Assembly: GCA_959347315.1 (NCBI GenBank)
Contig: OY365808.1
Span: forward strand, 993,447-1,057,446
Direction of reading: 5' to 3'
Origin: Bimastos eiseni
Lineage: Eukaryota > Annelida > Clitellata > Crassiclitellata > Lumbricidae
Length of the DNA: 64,000 nucleotides
In this document: in pieces, positions 45,701-54,290 of the stretch
Position numbering within the stretch: the stretch's first letter is position 1
Layout: each line of letters opens with the position of its first letter
Notes under the pieces: model-generated
Databases searched by the model: none
Told to the model about the DNA's origin: nothing
What the model saw: only the letters and a program-made list of their open reading frames with translations
Made by a program: the position numbers and the translations under genes

Positions 45701-48700
45701 GGAAATAACAAACTAGTAAATAAGAGCCTATGTAGGTCATCAGCAACGCTTGGGGCGCTGTCCAATCACGCGCCATTGGACAGACACACGTAGGTCATGT
45801 GATTTAGGTCATTATTAGTTTAGGATTAACATATTGTTAACGTAGTTAATTTCAATGTTATTAACAGTTCTGGCTTTCTGTTTCCCTGCATGCTGGCTTT
45901 TCTGTTCTTCTCCCTCCCTGGATAGATCAAAATATCATTAAGAGTATTGGCTCTTCTGTTCTTCTCCCTCCCAACTTAAGGAATTGCTCTTTCTTATGCT
46001 TACTGTCTAATGCTTTGATTTAATGTCTGTGTTTATGCAGCCACTCACAACCGCTGTGAAGAAATCCATTTCGACGTGTGATGTGGGTTTGTTGCAGATC
46101 GCCTCTTCAACTGGATGCCTTGCAAGTGGATCATTTCCAGTCCTCAACACACCAGACTTCATCATGATCTCTGAGGTCCCGTCTCGCAATATGGAGGGAA
46201 GTCCTAACCTAGGCAGAAAGGAAGCGAGAGGCCGTAATCTATCAAAGAAGAAATTTCGTTTTTTGAATCGTGGCAGAGGTCCCTCAACTTCGTCGAGCGT
46301 TTCTACGGGATCCTTCACTGCCAGTGGGGTTTCGGCACAGTCTACTCCGTCTGGGGGTGTGATCGATCCTTTGATTTCAATTGAGAATGCGTCTGGTGTA
46401 CCGAGTCCCTCTGAGAGCGCGGTAGGTGGCAGTTTCAAGGGGACTACAGGTCCACCAACTGTCTCTGGCAGCGCAGTGGGTTCTGCAGGTTGTGCCAAAG
46501 ACCCTTTCGCCTCTGATGCAATCACAGGTCAGCCTTCGAACTCTGGTAGTGTGGTAGGTCTCTCTGGTTCCAGTAGGATGCCAGGTCTGTGTGATCCCAC
46601 TGAAAGTGCAAAAGTTCCTTCCACTCCAATGGACAGTGTGAGCGATCCTTCTAATTCCATTAGAAGCATTATAGTTCCATCGAGCATGCCACCTGACAAT
46701 ACAAACAGTGCCACAGATGAGAGAAAAGTGTCTGGGCACAAATCGAGAAGAGCAGGGGAAATAAAATCGATGGTGGTGTATTTCAAGCATGACGATTTGT
46801 CGCCGCGTATGAAAAACCAGGAATGTTCTAATCGTTCCTTGGTTTCGGCTGTAATTCCCACCAACAACATCTCTGGCGTCTTCTCAAACATTGCATTTTC
46901 AAATGAAAAACTACATAAAGCATCTAAAAAATCGAAGAAAAAGTCTAAACACTCTTCAGGTTCTGATAAAAACATGAAGGGTCACACTGACAAAAAGGGA
47001 AGGATGCATGGCGTACGTGATTCTATCGGAAAGCGAGCTGATGGATCTTTTAAAACTGAAGAGGGTAGTGGGGCCTCGCACGACAAAAAAAATATCCAGT
47101 GGATTAAGAAAGATCGGGAAAAAGAACGCAAAGAGCTGCTGTCCAATCCAGTACAATATGTGTGTTCTTCCGATGATGATGATTTGCCTATTGCTCACTT
47201 TTTGAGATCAGGCACTTACAAGGACTTATCTAACAAAGGATCCAAGGGAAATACTGGGCTAAGCACACTGGTACACTGTCCTATTTCCACTCCACCGGAA
47301 GCTGTCAGAGCCAAGAAAAGACTTAAGAAGGAGAAAAAGAAGTCTGATTGCTGCACAATAGCAAGCAATAACTCTCTGTCAACTCAAAAGAGCAAAGGGT
47401 TAGGTGTTAAAACAAAGGCAGCAAATGAAAAAAAATCGATAGAATGTTCAGCTATTACAATTAGTGACGACAGTCTCTCCATCATCCCTAACTGCTCTCT
47501 TCAATCAAGTGCACCTGATGTTTCCAGCCGAACGGTTCAATCAGTCAACAATATTGAATCAGAAATAGTTTCTAGTAACACTTCCACACTTTGCAGTCAG
47601 GAGAACATTTTATCAAATGCTGCTCAGTCTACTAAGACCAATTGGAATAATATCAAGATACACAAATTTCGGCATTCCTTGCCAGGCACGATATCCACTT
47701 GGAGAACGAATACTAATTCCCGCAAATCTGTCCTTCCATCAGCAGCTGTTGTTCCGGGACGCTCCAAGTCCCTTGAGAATGTACTCGCTGATTGTGGAGC
47801 TACAAAAACTCCTGATACTGCACATTACAGATCTCAGCTCACTCCACTTGCTTCTGCGCCAAAATCCCGGACCTCGACTCTTCCTGGAAGCTCCAAATTA
47901 CTGGAGAATCTGCTACCTAATCTTAAAACTTCAAAAACTGTGGACGGTATTGATACAAAACCTCAGACCACATTTCCTACTAAAACCTGCAGACCATTGA
48001 AAAATATACTCTCTGATCGTGGGACTTCAATTGCTGCAGTAGAAACTTTCGGTAATGCTCCTACAAAATCTCAGGTCGCTTCTTCACAAAAAACTCCAAT
48101 AGCCTCTGTGCCAAAACCTCGGACCGCTTCTCCATCGAAAAATTCATCGATCCCACCTCAAAGAAATTTTGAATTTATCGCTTGCAATGGCAAAGCACCT
48201 ACAAACTACGAATCCAATAAATCTCAGAAGCACAGTTTATCTGGTCAGTTGGTCTCATTGTCACTAGCGGAGAGTCTGTCCGTGTGCAAACATCCGCAGC
48301 CAAAGCCCTCCAAGACAAAGAAAAATGAACAGGTCATTGTCTCAAAGCAGCCAACACCTAGTCTTTTGAGTCGGGCTACGAAAGTCAGTAAGCCAAGTTC
48401 TTACAAGATGTCCTGCAACACGCTCCTCTCGATGCCCAGCAGCTTAGAGCAACTAGCGGCCATGGCGAACAAAGGGATGCGGTGCAACGATTACAAGATA
48501 CAAACTGATATGGAGGCAGAACATCTAGAGACGAACGTTCTTCCTTTACGTCATTCTGACACCAATTTACCTGTCGCCTGTATTCCAATGGAGTCCACTG
48601 TTAATGGAAGATATGATGACGTAGACATTGCTAGCGCACTTCTCTCGCTATCTAGCTCAGTTCCAGGTGATTCAGGGTTTGCGAACATTCCGTATGGCAG

Positions 48701-50425
48701 TGCGTCAACTGAGACAGCATCTGCCTGCGCTGAAAGTTCTGAACATTCAACAGAACTCGTATACAACTCGGAAATTGAGACTGAAATGCGATGCAATCCA
48801 TCTCTGCGCTACAAGTCATTGCACGATAGCGGTAAAGTGGATCTAACGACCAGTGACCCAATGATCCTAAGTCCGCAAGTTCCAAAAGATTCCCCGGGTC
48901 AGTCACAAGCCGAAACCACTTGCAGTTACGACTCAGGCACTGTCGACTTCACATCGGCCGCAAGGGACTTGAATATCGACGGATGTTGCACAAAACATTT
49001 GCGAACGTCCTCGTTTTCGTCTCCGTCCATTGGACTTGTGCTGAACATAGACGAGGGGTCGGCAAGGACGCCTTCTTCCTCCAGTTCTTCTACCTATGCT
49101 TGTCCTTCGGTGCCCGAAAGTCACGCAGACGAATACCCTGCCTCGTGGCCTTCGGAGGAAATTTCGAAGCAGAGCTGTAAAAGACGTAGGAGTTCATCTG
49201 CGGATTCTGGCGAGAAAGCCAAGCGGGTAAGGAAAGCTGCCTTATCTTGTATTAGCCAATAATAGCGGTCGTGAATTGTGTGGTGGTTTGTGTGTTTAAC
49301 TGTAAATTGAGAGTATGGGGTTCAGATCCTAGTCAGGGCTGAAATAGGTTCAATATTTCTGTTGCGTGTGAGCCCATAGCAGACTCAGCTTTAATGAGGA
49401 TACTGACCGTTATTATGTTTGTTATTATTATTTATATTAGGGCTGGTAAGAATTAATTTAGTATTAGTAGTAACCTTTTTAAAAATTAACGATTAATTAA
49501 TAGTTAATTTCGATGAAATCACAAAAAGTTTTATAGATACATTGTCAGAAAAATTAATGGCATTTCAATTAAAATTCTCAGTTACTGAGTTCAGTTACAG
49601 ACCGGAAATAACACATTTTCTTGCTCATTATGAAATGTTAGAACCAATGTATGCAATAAATGTCATCAGCATTTTCCATATTTACACTGGCCATTAAAAA
49701 AATTAAATCCAAAATGTAATCGACCTCATATGTGTTTATATTTAATATCTCGATCAATATCCGCCATCATATTTCAATATTTTTAATACTGTTTTTATTG
49801 TTGCTTTCCATACTTCCGGTACATTTTTAGTGATGGGTATAAAAATCAAAACGGTTAATGATTAAACACAAATTTAATCATTAAAATAAATTAACGATTA
49901 ATCAATTAATTAATCGATAATTTCCACAGCCCTAATTTATATTATACAATATAGGCCTGTGATCATATTATTGTGCAAATCGTAATCACCAAGACAAAGT
50001 AATATTATTGTTTTATATATATTTATTGTTGATGTTATAGTTAATAATAATAATAATAGTAATTGATGTATATCATTGTGTATTATTATGATTATTATAT
50101 TAATAAAAGTAATTAATATTCAAGAATGGTTGTAATAATAACATCTCGAATATCTCTAATTAAGAAATGTGTCTTTATAGAATTATATTTTATTATTGTT
50201 TATGAAAATATGTTACTAATGATATGAATAATCTAAGATGCATTTCATTGTTTATTGTACTGATAATGGTAATAAATATACTAATCACAATGGTAATAAT
50301 AATGTCTCGAATATCTCTAATTCAGAAATTTGTTTCTTTGCTTTTAGATGCTTAGAAAGAGGTTAAAAGGTCTCGATATTACTGCGTTTTTGAAACAGCT
50401 GCATCCGCCAAAGAACTCCGACTGA
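33703..50425 (+). CDS. NPAT: NPAT (nuclear protein of the histone locus body), complete 13-exon gene
   Basis: Exons: 33703-33745, 35060-35233, 36596-37144, 38131-39121, 40097-40250, 40599-41081, 41456-41546, 42567-42647, 43172-43453, 44209-44541, 45220-45521, 46041-49226, 50348-50425. All introns are GT-AG, phases match throughout, and the 6747-nt coding sequence gives 2248 aa. The N-terminal LisH domain (PSEIARLVLGYLKEEN...) is the NPAT signature, followed by a conserved TNLWDRYELMGSQLRQ segment. NPAT is a nuclear cyclin E/CDK2 substrate that nucleates the histone locus body and switches on replication-dependent histone genes in S phase. Four full CDK sites (TPRR, TPSK, SPVK, SPSK) and Lys/Arg-rich nuclear-localisation patches are visible. 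The middle is Ser/Thr-rich and probably disordered. Human NPAT is about 1427 aa, so this protein is much longer. A candidate poly(A) signal ATTAAA lies at 50570-50575. Confidence 0.88.
35060..35233 (+). CDS. NPAT: NPAT exon 2 (LisH domain)
   Basis: Residues 15-72: completes the LisH motif (GYLKEENCQETSKAFMREC) and continues with a helical segment to ILDEYGNMKLSR. LisH motifs dimerise, and in NPAT this region is needed for histone gene activation. Acceptor ATGTTTTAG, donor A|GTGAGA, phase 1 on both sides. Confidence 0.92.
35455..35870 (-). mobile_element. RTE-type LINE 3' coding fragment in NPAT intron 2
   Basis: The minus strand encodes VLLYDCETWTMIKYMEKKIN, then RRKLEFFGHVMRADGLEKEM and CGEGRRKR. 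After a frameshift it continues GRPRKKWMDEIRERTGMNLE. This C-terminal signature (FFGHVMR...GKRGRPRKxWMDEI) is standard for RTE-like endonuclease/reverse-transcriptase LINEs. A stop and at least one frameshift make it a pseudogene. It is antisense to NPAT. Confidence 0.85.
36150..36490. other. unassigned open frame in NPAT intron 2
   Basis: The minus strand has a continuous frame with a charged composition (EPTQTKLMDRVVAERMQS... RCRIEEKLVQRARRLAEG). GC content is higher than in the surrounding intron. It resembles mobile-element coding sequence more than an exon of NPAT, which runs the other way. No family recognised. Confidence 0.3.
36596..37144 (+). CDS. NPAT: NPAT exon 3
   Basis: Residues 73-255. 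Includes TNLWDRYELMGSQLRQ, matching the conserved helix after the LisH domain, and the CDK motif TPRR in NTPRRGTN. Acceptor TCGTTTCAG, donor CAAG|GTGGGT. Confidence 0.88.
37172..37345 (+). repeat. family C SINE, NPAT intron 3
   Basis: Nearly complete: CATGTGCACTGTTTTGCTAA, TGACATTTAACATTATGTAG, CTCTGAGAGGATTTCTTGAA, GAGGCGCCATATCAAGTTTA, then a (TGAT)n/(ATTC)n tail. Confidence 0.75.
37655..37820 (+). repeat. family C SINE, NPAT intron 3, second copy
   Basis: Begins earlier in the element (GTTGGTTGGTTCCACGCTTG, then TGCGTGGGCCCACCAC), so it shows the 5' part missing from the first copy. Ends near CCTCTGAGTAGATGGGCTCT. Confidence 0.7.
37858..38115 (+). repeat. family D dispersed repeat, NPAT intron 3
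   Basis: Opens with (ATTC)n and TTTATATAGCACCCATTCAA, and carries a CCTGTTCTAGAGCGAGGAACC-type block and GGCAAATGGGACAATTTAGC. The other copy is at 50610-50880. Its end lies about 15 bp before the exon 4 acceptor, so the repeat supplies part of the upstream splice region. Confidence 0.7.
38131..39121 (+). CDS. NPAT: NPAT exon 4
   Basis: Residues 256-585. Ser/Thr/Val/Pro-rich with many short VPVxS and PVTS motifs, a basic patch NPKKPRC, the CDK motif TPSK in GTPSKRRSCSN, and a basic end (RLRRHLSKELSSPRDRRKK). Acceptor TTTTTGCAG, donor AA|GTAAGA. Confidence 0.88.
39899..40035. repeat. 33-bp tandem repeat in NPAT intron 4
   Basis: About four units starting GTTTTGACAACCATTCATTT. The first two are almost identical and the last two diverge progressively. 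Confidence 0.85.
40097..40250 (+). CDS. NPAT: NPAT exon 5
   Basis: Residues 586-637 (KAQPCKHKPAAEQ... SVLSDLDIS). Acceptor TTTTTCCAG in phase 2, donor C|GTAAGT in phase 0. Confidence 0.82.
40599..41081 (+). CDS. NPAT: NPAT exon 6
   Basis: Residues 638-798. Starts with a predicted amphipathic helix (EMLERLIGNQAIAEKIAENI) and then becomes low-complexity. Acceptor ATTTATAG, donor CAG|GTAAGT. Confidence 0.87.
41456..41546 (+). CDS. NPAT: NPAT exon 7
   Basis: Residues 799-828, a short conserved-looking helix (MTDDAIRFVFDQLCNDPNLD). Too short for an open-frame scan; supported by phase 0 to 1 continuity and consensus splice sites (TTCTTGCAG, ACAG|GTGATC). Confidence 0.8.
42048..42205 (+). repeat. 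family I dispersed repeat, NPAT intron 7
   Basis: Collinear with about 40362-40520 in intron 5: TAGGGATTAAC/TAGGGATGAACC start, GAGTTGAGTT, CCAAGTTTAAAATATTTAAA, AAGTCTCATTCTTGTGATTT, TTTTTTGGTTTTGCTTC. Two copies in one gene, a probable hAT-like MITE by its start. Confidence 0.5.
42567..42647 (+). CDS. NPAT: NPAT exon 8
   Basis: Residues 829-855 (RMDVDVIDSSATSIQSSSVR then RSHMEL). Only 81 nt; accepted because both splice sites (GATTGTAG, CTGG|GTAACT) and phases fit. Confidence 0.72.
43172..43453 (+). CDS. NPAT: NPAT exon 9
   Basis: Residues 856-949 (DSMSKREIPSSSGGDLQLPV ... LPLVDSGR). Acceptor TTCTTTTTAG, donor CGAG|GTAATT. Confidence 0.85.
44209..44541 (+). CDS. NPAT: NPAT exon 10
   Basis: Residues 950-1060, acidic and Ser-rich (ETASENPMLLSSQDMSNC ... 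SSDE). Acceptor TTTTTTTACAG, donor GAAG|GTATTG. Confidence 0.85.
44575..44794. mobile_element. hAT-like MITE in NPAT intron 10
   Basis: Left end CAATTTCCCCTCTAA and right end (reverse complement) CAATGTTCCCTCTAAGTTGT form imperfect inverted termini of the 'CAGTGTTCCCTCTAA' hAT type. A related, longer and more diverged copy occupies about 34510-34853 in intron 1. No clear 8-bp duplication remains. Confidence 0.6.
45220..45521 (+). CDS. NPAT: NPAT exon 11
   Basis: Residues 1061-1161. Contains the CDK motif SPVK (EPSPVKV) and two basic clusters (CKRKKP, SKKKKRHRP) that look like nuclear-localisation signals. Acceptor ACTTTTCAG, donor CAG|GTAAGT. Confidence 0.88.
46041..49226 (+). CDS. NPAT: NPAT exon 12 (very large exon)
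   Basis: Residues 1162-2223: 1062 codons in a single exon. Low-complexity Ser/Gly/Thr stretches flank Lys-rich blocks (LHKASKKSKKKSKHSSG, WIKKDREKERKELL), an acidic SSDDDDLPI, the CDK motif SPSK, and several repeated 'PGRSKSLENVL / PGSSKLLENLL' units around residues 1730-1830 that suggest internal duplication. Ends SCKRRRSSSADSGEKAKR. Acceptor TTTATGCAG, donor CGG|GTAAGG. Confidence 0.9.
49438..49934. mobile_element. 497-bp hAT MITE with 8-bp TSD ATTTATAT, NPAT intron 12
   Basis: Ends TAGGGCTG...CAGCCCTA, flanked by perfect ATTTATAT at 49430-49437 and 49935-49942. Subterminal regions are rich in TTAACGATTAATTAAT and ATCGATTAAT-type words, as in known hAT elements with TAGGGCTG termini. No coding sequence. 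It sits in the last intron, about 210 bp after the giant exon. Confidence 0.9.
50348..50425 (+). CDS. NPAT: NPAT exon 13 (terminal)
   Basis: Residues 2224-2248, MLRKRLKGLDITAFLKQLHP then PKNSD, followed by TGA. A basic start runs into a short hydrophobic helix, a compact C-terminal motif. Acceptor TTTGCTTTTAG, phase 0. A stop in the retained-intron reading at 49260 would give an alternative, 11-residue tail. Confidence 0.82.
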   Translation: MLRKRLKGLDITAFLKQLHPPKNSD

Positions 50426-50569
50426 ATCGCTGTCTTCATGCGCAAAAGAATTTTACTCTTTCGTTTCGTGTTGCGTTCTATTTGTATGATTAGCTGTGAA
50501 TCTGATTTCAAGAGTGAACGTGAAGCATCCGTTGCATTTGTATTTTTTTTCTATGGCAATAATTGAAGT

Positions 50570-50575
50570 ATTAAA
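50570..50575 (+). terminator. NPAT: candidate poly(A) signal of NPAT
   Basis: ATTAAA, the commonest variant signal, about 145 bp after the stop codon and before the SINE-like repeat that begins near 50610. Confidence 0.5.
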
Positions 50576-50609
50576 GACAGATTGTTTGACTATTTGTGTA
50601 TTTGTCAAT

Positions 50610-50880
50610 TTCATTCATTCATTCATTGCTAACATTTATATAGCACCCTTTCAATGCTACTAATACTACTCGGGAGTGCTCCCAACCCCAGCAGGACTGA
50701 AAAGGACTGTCTTTCGGCGAGTATGTAAAGAGTCTGAGTGTACCGTTAGGAACAAGCGCAGTGCCAGTGAATGGGAGCCTGGTCACGAGCAAAGGGCCAA
50801 CGAAAGAAAAGTCACAATTCTGTTTAGTAGTTGTTTGGGCAAATGGGATGTACTAGATATATCAATATGCCTACCACAAT
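50610..50880 (+). repeat. family D dispersed repeat
   Basis: Starts in (ATTC)n, then AACATTTATATAGCACCCTT, GGGAGTGCTCCCAACCC, AGGGCCAACGAAAG and GGGCAAATGGGATG. Same orientation as the copy in NPAT intron 3. Confidence 0.7.
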
Positions 50881-51039
50881 CAAGACAAAATTGTTAAGTT
50901 TGACATTGTAACACTAGGCCTTTACGGCAAAAACCAAGGACGCTGTTGTCATAAATTACATAATCAACTTATAATGTCACTTTTGTTTGAAGTTCTGTCC
51001 AGTTATATCTGACAGCTGGGGTACTCAATAGTGCAGTTG

Positions 51040-51350
51040 TTACAATACAATACAACCAGACATTTATAAAGTGCTTTGACAAGACAAGTCTTGCACAAAA
51101 GTGCTGTGCTGCATTCTTAGTCATAGATCAGGGAGACTAAGTAGGTCTTCAGTTTTGTCATGAAAAGAGCAGCAGGGTTGTGGCTTGACGAACTGAAATC
51201 GGGAGGCTATTCCATTCTGTGGGTCCTGCGACTGAGAATGCACGGTTCCCAAACTTATCATACTGAACTGTCAAATGAGAGGTCAAGTTTATATGCCTGC
51301 CAAGAGTACTGTTACAACTACGCCCCTAACCAACTCAGTTGTAATGAGTG
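51040..51350. repeat. dispersed-repeat-like block
   Basis: Begins (ATACA)n, then TTTATAAAGTGCTTTGACAA, GGGAGACTAAGTAGGTCTTC and GGAGGCTATTCCATTCTGTG. These are phrases typical of a repeat type seen in many marine invertebrates, identified from memory. No second copy occurs in this window. The rest of 50881-51949 shows only a possible tRNA-like SINE head near 51905-51945. Confidence 0.4.
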
Positions 51351-51949
51351 ACCCTAGGATGTCAATGCCATGGGAAGGTGAGCAGTGGTTAAAGTGGTTT
51401 GTGTGAGCAGTAGGAACTCCAAAGTTCGAGTTGATTCGATAGGAGACAGGACCATCTATGTCTACAGTCTACCCTTAACCAGGCCTTACGCAGATTGAAG
51501 AATTGTATTCTTCGATGAAACCGTATTCCACATATTAAAAAAATGTAAAAGAGAATACATTAAAACAATCAATTAATTTACAATGATTTTTTTAACATGT
51601 ATCATCTTTCTTTCCCTAGAAATAAATATGAATCCTCAGATTTTTTGAATAGATAGATATGCACGTATACAGCCTAATGTCTATAATGTGTTGAGTTCAA
51701 ACTCAAAGAGCAAGGGTTCGGATCTCACATACAGTTAGGTCTATATTGAGCTAGTCAAATAACCAACTGTAGCTATATGGGACTAACAAAAAGAGAAAGT
51801 ATTAAAGAAATTCTATTCAGTCTGTGATGTTGTCTACACATGAAAAATTCAATAGACAGCTCTAACCTGAGTGATGTGCAGAATTAATATATTCATTTTA
51901 CTGAACCCCTTTCACACTCGCCGTGCTTAGCCTACTGGTTAAGGTGTTT

Positions 51950-52560
51950 ATTCGATTCAGCAACTCTTGGAAATGATCAGAAACCCTGCCACCTCTACTA
52001 TCTTAATAATCTCAATAATCTTGCTCCATAGCAGTATATTGACGGAGGAACTTGCCACGTAAATGGACAAGTTATCTCTCACCCCCTCAGGGTCGAAATC
52101 ATTTGGCCAAGCATTGGGATCATGAGATCTGACACTAGAACTACACAGATCCTTCTCCGAATCTGCCAACAGTTTCTTTGTCATGCCGTCTAGCAATGCT
52201 TGGTAAAACTGGCCTCGATAAATATCCTTCACTTTCCCACTGCAAGTAGCAAACGATAGGGCCTACACCTTTGAAAGCTCTTGCATCTGCAGCCTGACCA
52301 ACATTAGCATAGTACTGTCCACTCACTGGCACTCAGTCATTTCTAGCTGCAATGACTTCGATTCGTCTTGTCTGGAGTCAGGAGTAGACGATCAACAGGA
52401 AGAGTGATATAAACTATCTGCAATGCTAAGGACAAATCGGCCAACTCTTCCAGGGCATCATACACGAGTCCAAAATTCTTTGTGAAAACAGGGTTAGCCA
52501 GTTTCATGACCGTTCCCAATAATTTCTGCTACTCTAAATCAGCTCTCCCACTACTCGGTG
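51950..52560 (-). pseudogene. degenerate hAT transposase (KIAA1586/ZNF862-like)
   Basis: Minus-strand pieces read KLANPVFTKNFGLVYDALEE then LADLSLALQ (about 52505-52415), GQFYQALLDGMTKKLLAD, and DPNAWPNDFDPEG. These match, in order, the central-to-C-terminal region of hAT-derived proteins of the KIAA1586/ZNF862 type (DALEELSDLSLxLQ ... GQFYxSL...MxxRL ... LDPxxWP). Several stops and frameshifts intervene. No termini recognised. Confidence 0.68.
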
Positions 52561-52667
52561 ATCAATTGCTGAAAAAATTGTGCAAACACACTGTAGGATT
52601 GCCGAACATCTCTAACCAAGACCAAATTCGTCAAATACGACGAAACGTGTAATTTGTCCATTGATAT

Positions 52668-52770
52668 TGCTTGCACTCAGGCAGTACCAGTACCAGTACC
52701 AGACCTGGATAAAGGAGGAGGGCGACGCCAATCACCTTTATTATCACACAGTGTCGTTAAACTGAAACTA
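52668..52770 (+). repeat. family A dispersed repeat
   Basis: A copy in which CAGTAC is triplicated (CAGTACCAGTACCAGTACCA), then GACCTGGATAAAGGAGGAGG, GCGACGCCAATC, and CACAGTGTCGTTAAACTGAA. Confidence 0.72.
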
Positions 52771-52883
52771 ATATGTCATACAGTCTCAACAGCTTCATGA
52801 CGCCACCAATAACATCGCTTTTCGAAGATAATCTGTCTTTCGTCCTGCGTGCGGTATCTACGACTTCAGCACTGAAGGCAATA

Positions 52884-53060
52884 AATCATCAATTCGTTGG
52901 ATGGTTCCACGCTTCTGAGTGGACCAACCATTGGTGACTATTCTTGTTTCATGTGCACTGTTGTGCTAACGGTTCTAACAATAATTGAAATGACATTTAA
53001 CATCATGTAGGCTATTTCTAGCGCAGAGTAGATTTCTTGAAGAGGCTCAATATCAAAGTT
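52884..53060 (+). repeat. family C SINE
   Basis: Covers the whole element from GGATGGTTCCACGCTTCTGA through TGTGCACTGTTGTGCTAACG and TGACATTTAACATCATGTAG to TTGAAGAGGCTCAATATCAA. Confidence 0.75.
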
Positions 53061-53559
53061 TGATAATAGCATCCACCTCAGTAGATTTTGATTGCGTTCG
53101 TTACAGAACGTCATTCAAATCCAGGTAACAAACTATCCGTACTTGATCTCAAAGAACACGGCTTTAATTGGATAGCTAACTTTCTTACAAGTACATGCAG
53201 TGACAGTACTTCAATAGATTTATAGACCGTTATAGATCCTCGGGTATACAATATTTGTCATTCGCAGTGCTGTCCAGAGTTCTGGGCTGCGATCCTCGAT
53301 CTATGACATCAGCGTCTCGAATCTCCATTCTCTTAATCACGGGGAATACAATGCATAAGTATGAACAGACGGTACCCATGGACTGCTTGTCGGCACGAGG
53401 GAGGAATAGCGGACTCTGACTCTGAGGGCCCAGTAGCGTGTGATAAAACAATCCTAGACTTACGCAGCCAATTCCCGAGAAATGCTTGTTACAAAGAGTA
53501 GCCTAACTGCACTGACCTCGACTGCAGACAGCCTCCACCATTGCTACCTCCATCGACCT

Positions 53560-53840
53560 TCGTCCACTCAAAGCTCGATAACTGCAATGCTATTATACTC
53601 AACATTGATTCCAAACAGCTCAAGCGCTTGCAACTAATCTAAATCATGTCGCAGTCAGAACTGTCATTAGAGCCAATAAGCATCACCACGTGATACTCAT
53701 ATCCTCAAATCACTCCACTCGATAAAAATCCCAAAGCGCATCCACTTCAAAGTCCTATCACTAGCCTACAGTTCCTGACAATACTCACAGCACAGAAATT
53801 ATTGGCTAACTTTTCACCATTCAGCCAACCCGCTTTATCC
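53560..53840 (+). pseudogene. CR1/Jockey-type LINE C-terminal remnant
   Basis: Broken plus-strand reading recovers LKRLQLIxNHVARTVIRANK, HHH, a 'LKSLH'-like segment, KRIHFKVLSLAY and PDNTHSTEIIG. This matches the stretch after the reverse transcriptase of many CR1/Jockey-type LINEs (LQxxQNxAARxx...LHWLPVxxRIxFKxLxLxYK). Stops and shifts throughout. Confidence 0.6.
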
Positions 53841-54149
53841 AATCATCCTCTTATCTCAACCTTTCTTAACTCACGGTAATTTCTCATCTCAAGTTTCCAA
53901 CCGAGAAGTATCCAACGTTGTACCACGTCTCGAACGATCTGCCTCCTGAATTCTGTAGTTTTTTCAGTTCCTCCGCCATCACTGATTGTCATCCAACATC
54001 GTCTGTCTCAGGCTCCTCCATCCATCCCATCACAACCCCATCGGGCTATCCATTCTAGACTTTAATCTCCTCTTTTCAAGAACCCTTGCCCTCACTCACT
54101 TGATCTTCAACGACCCCCTGCCTTAACACTCTGACTCGTCTGATCCTCT

Positions 54150-54250
54150 AAAAACCGGACTCTGACGTCCCTCGGCCTACCCCTCCAATTAGACGCAGTC
54201 CTCGTGAATAAACTGGTGTCCTGCGCTTGGCTTTCAAGTGACGCTTTTAG
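54150..54250 (-). repeat. family J dispersed repeat, reverse copy
   Basis: On the minus strand: AGCGTCACTTGAAAGCCAAG, CGCAGGACACCAGTTTATTC, ACGAGGACTGCGTCTAATTG, GAGGGG. Confidence 0.5.
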
Positions 54251-54290
54251 AGTTTAGGGATTAAGTCCAATTTGCCCTGAGAAGACAAAC

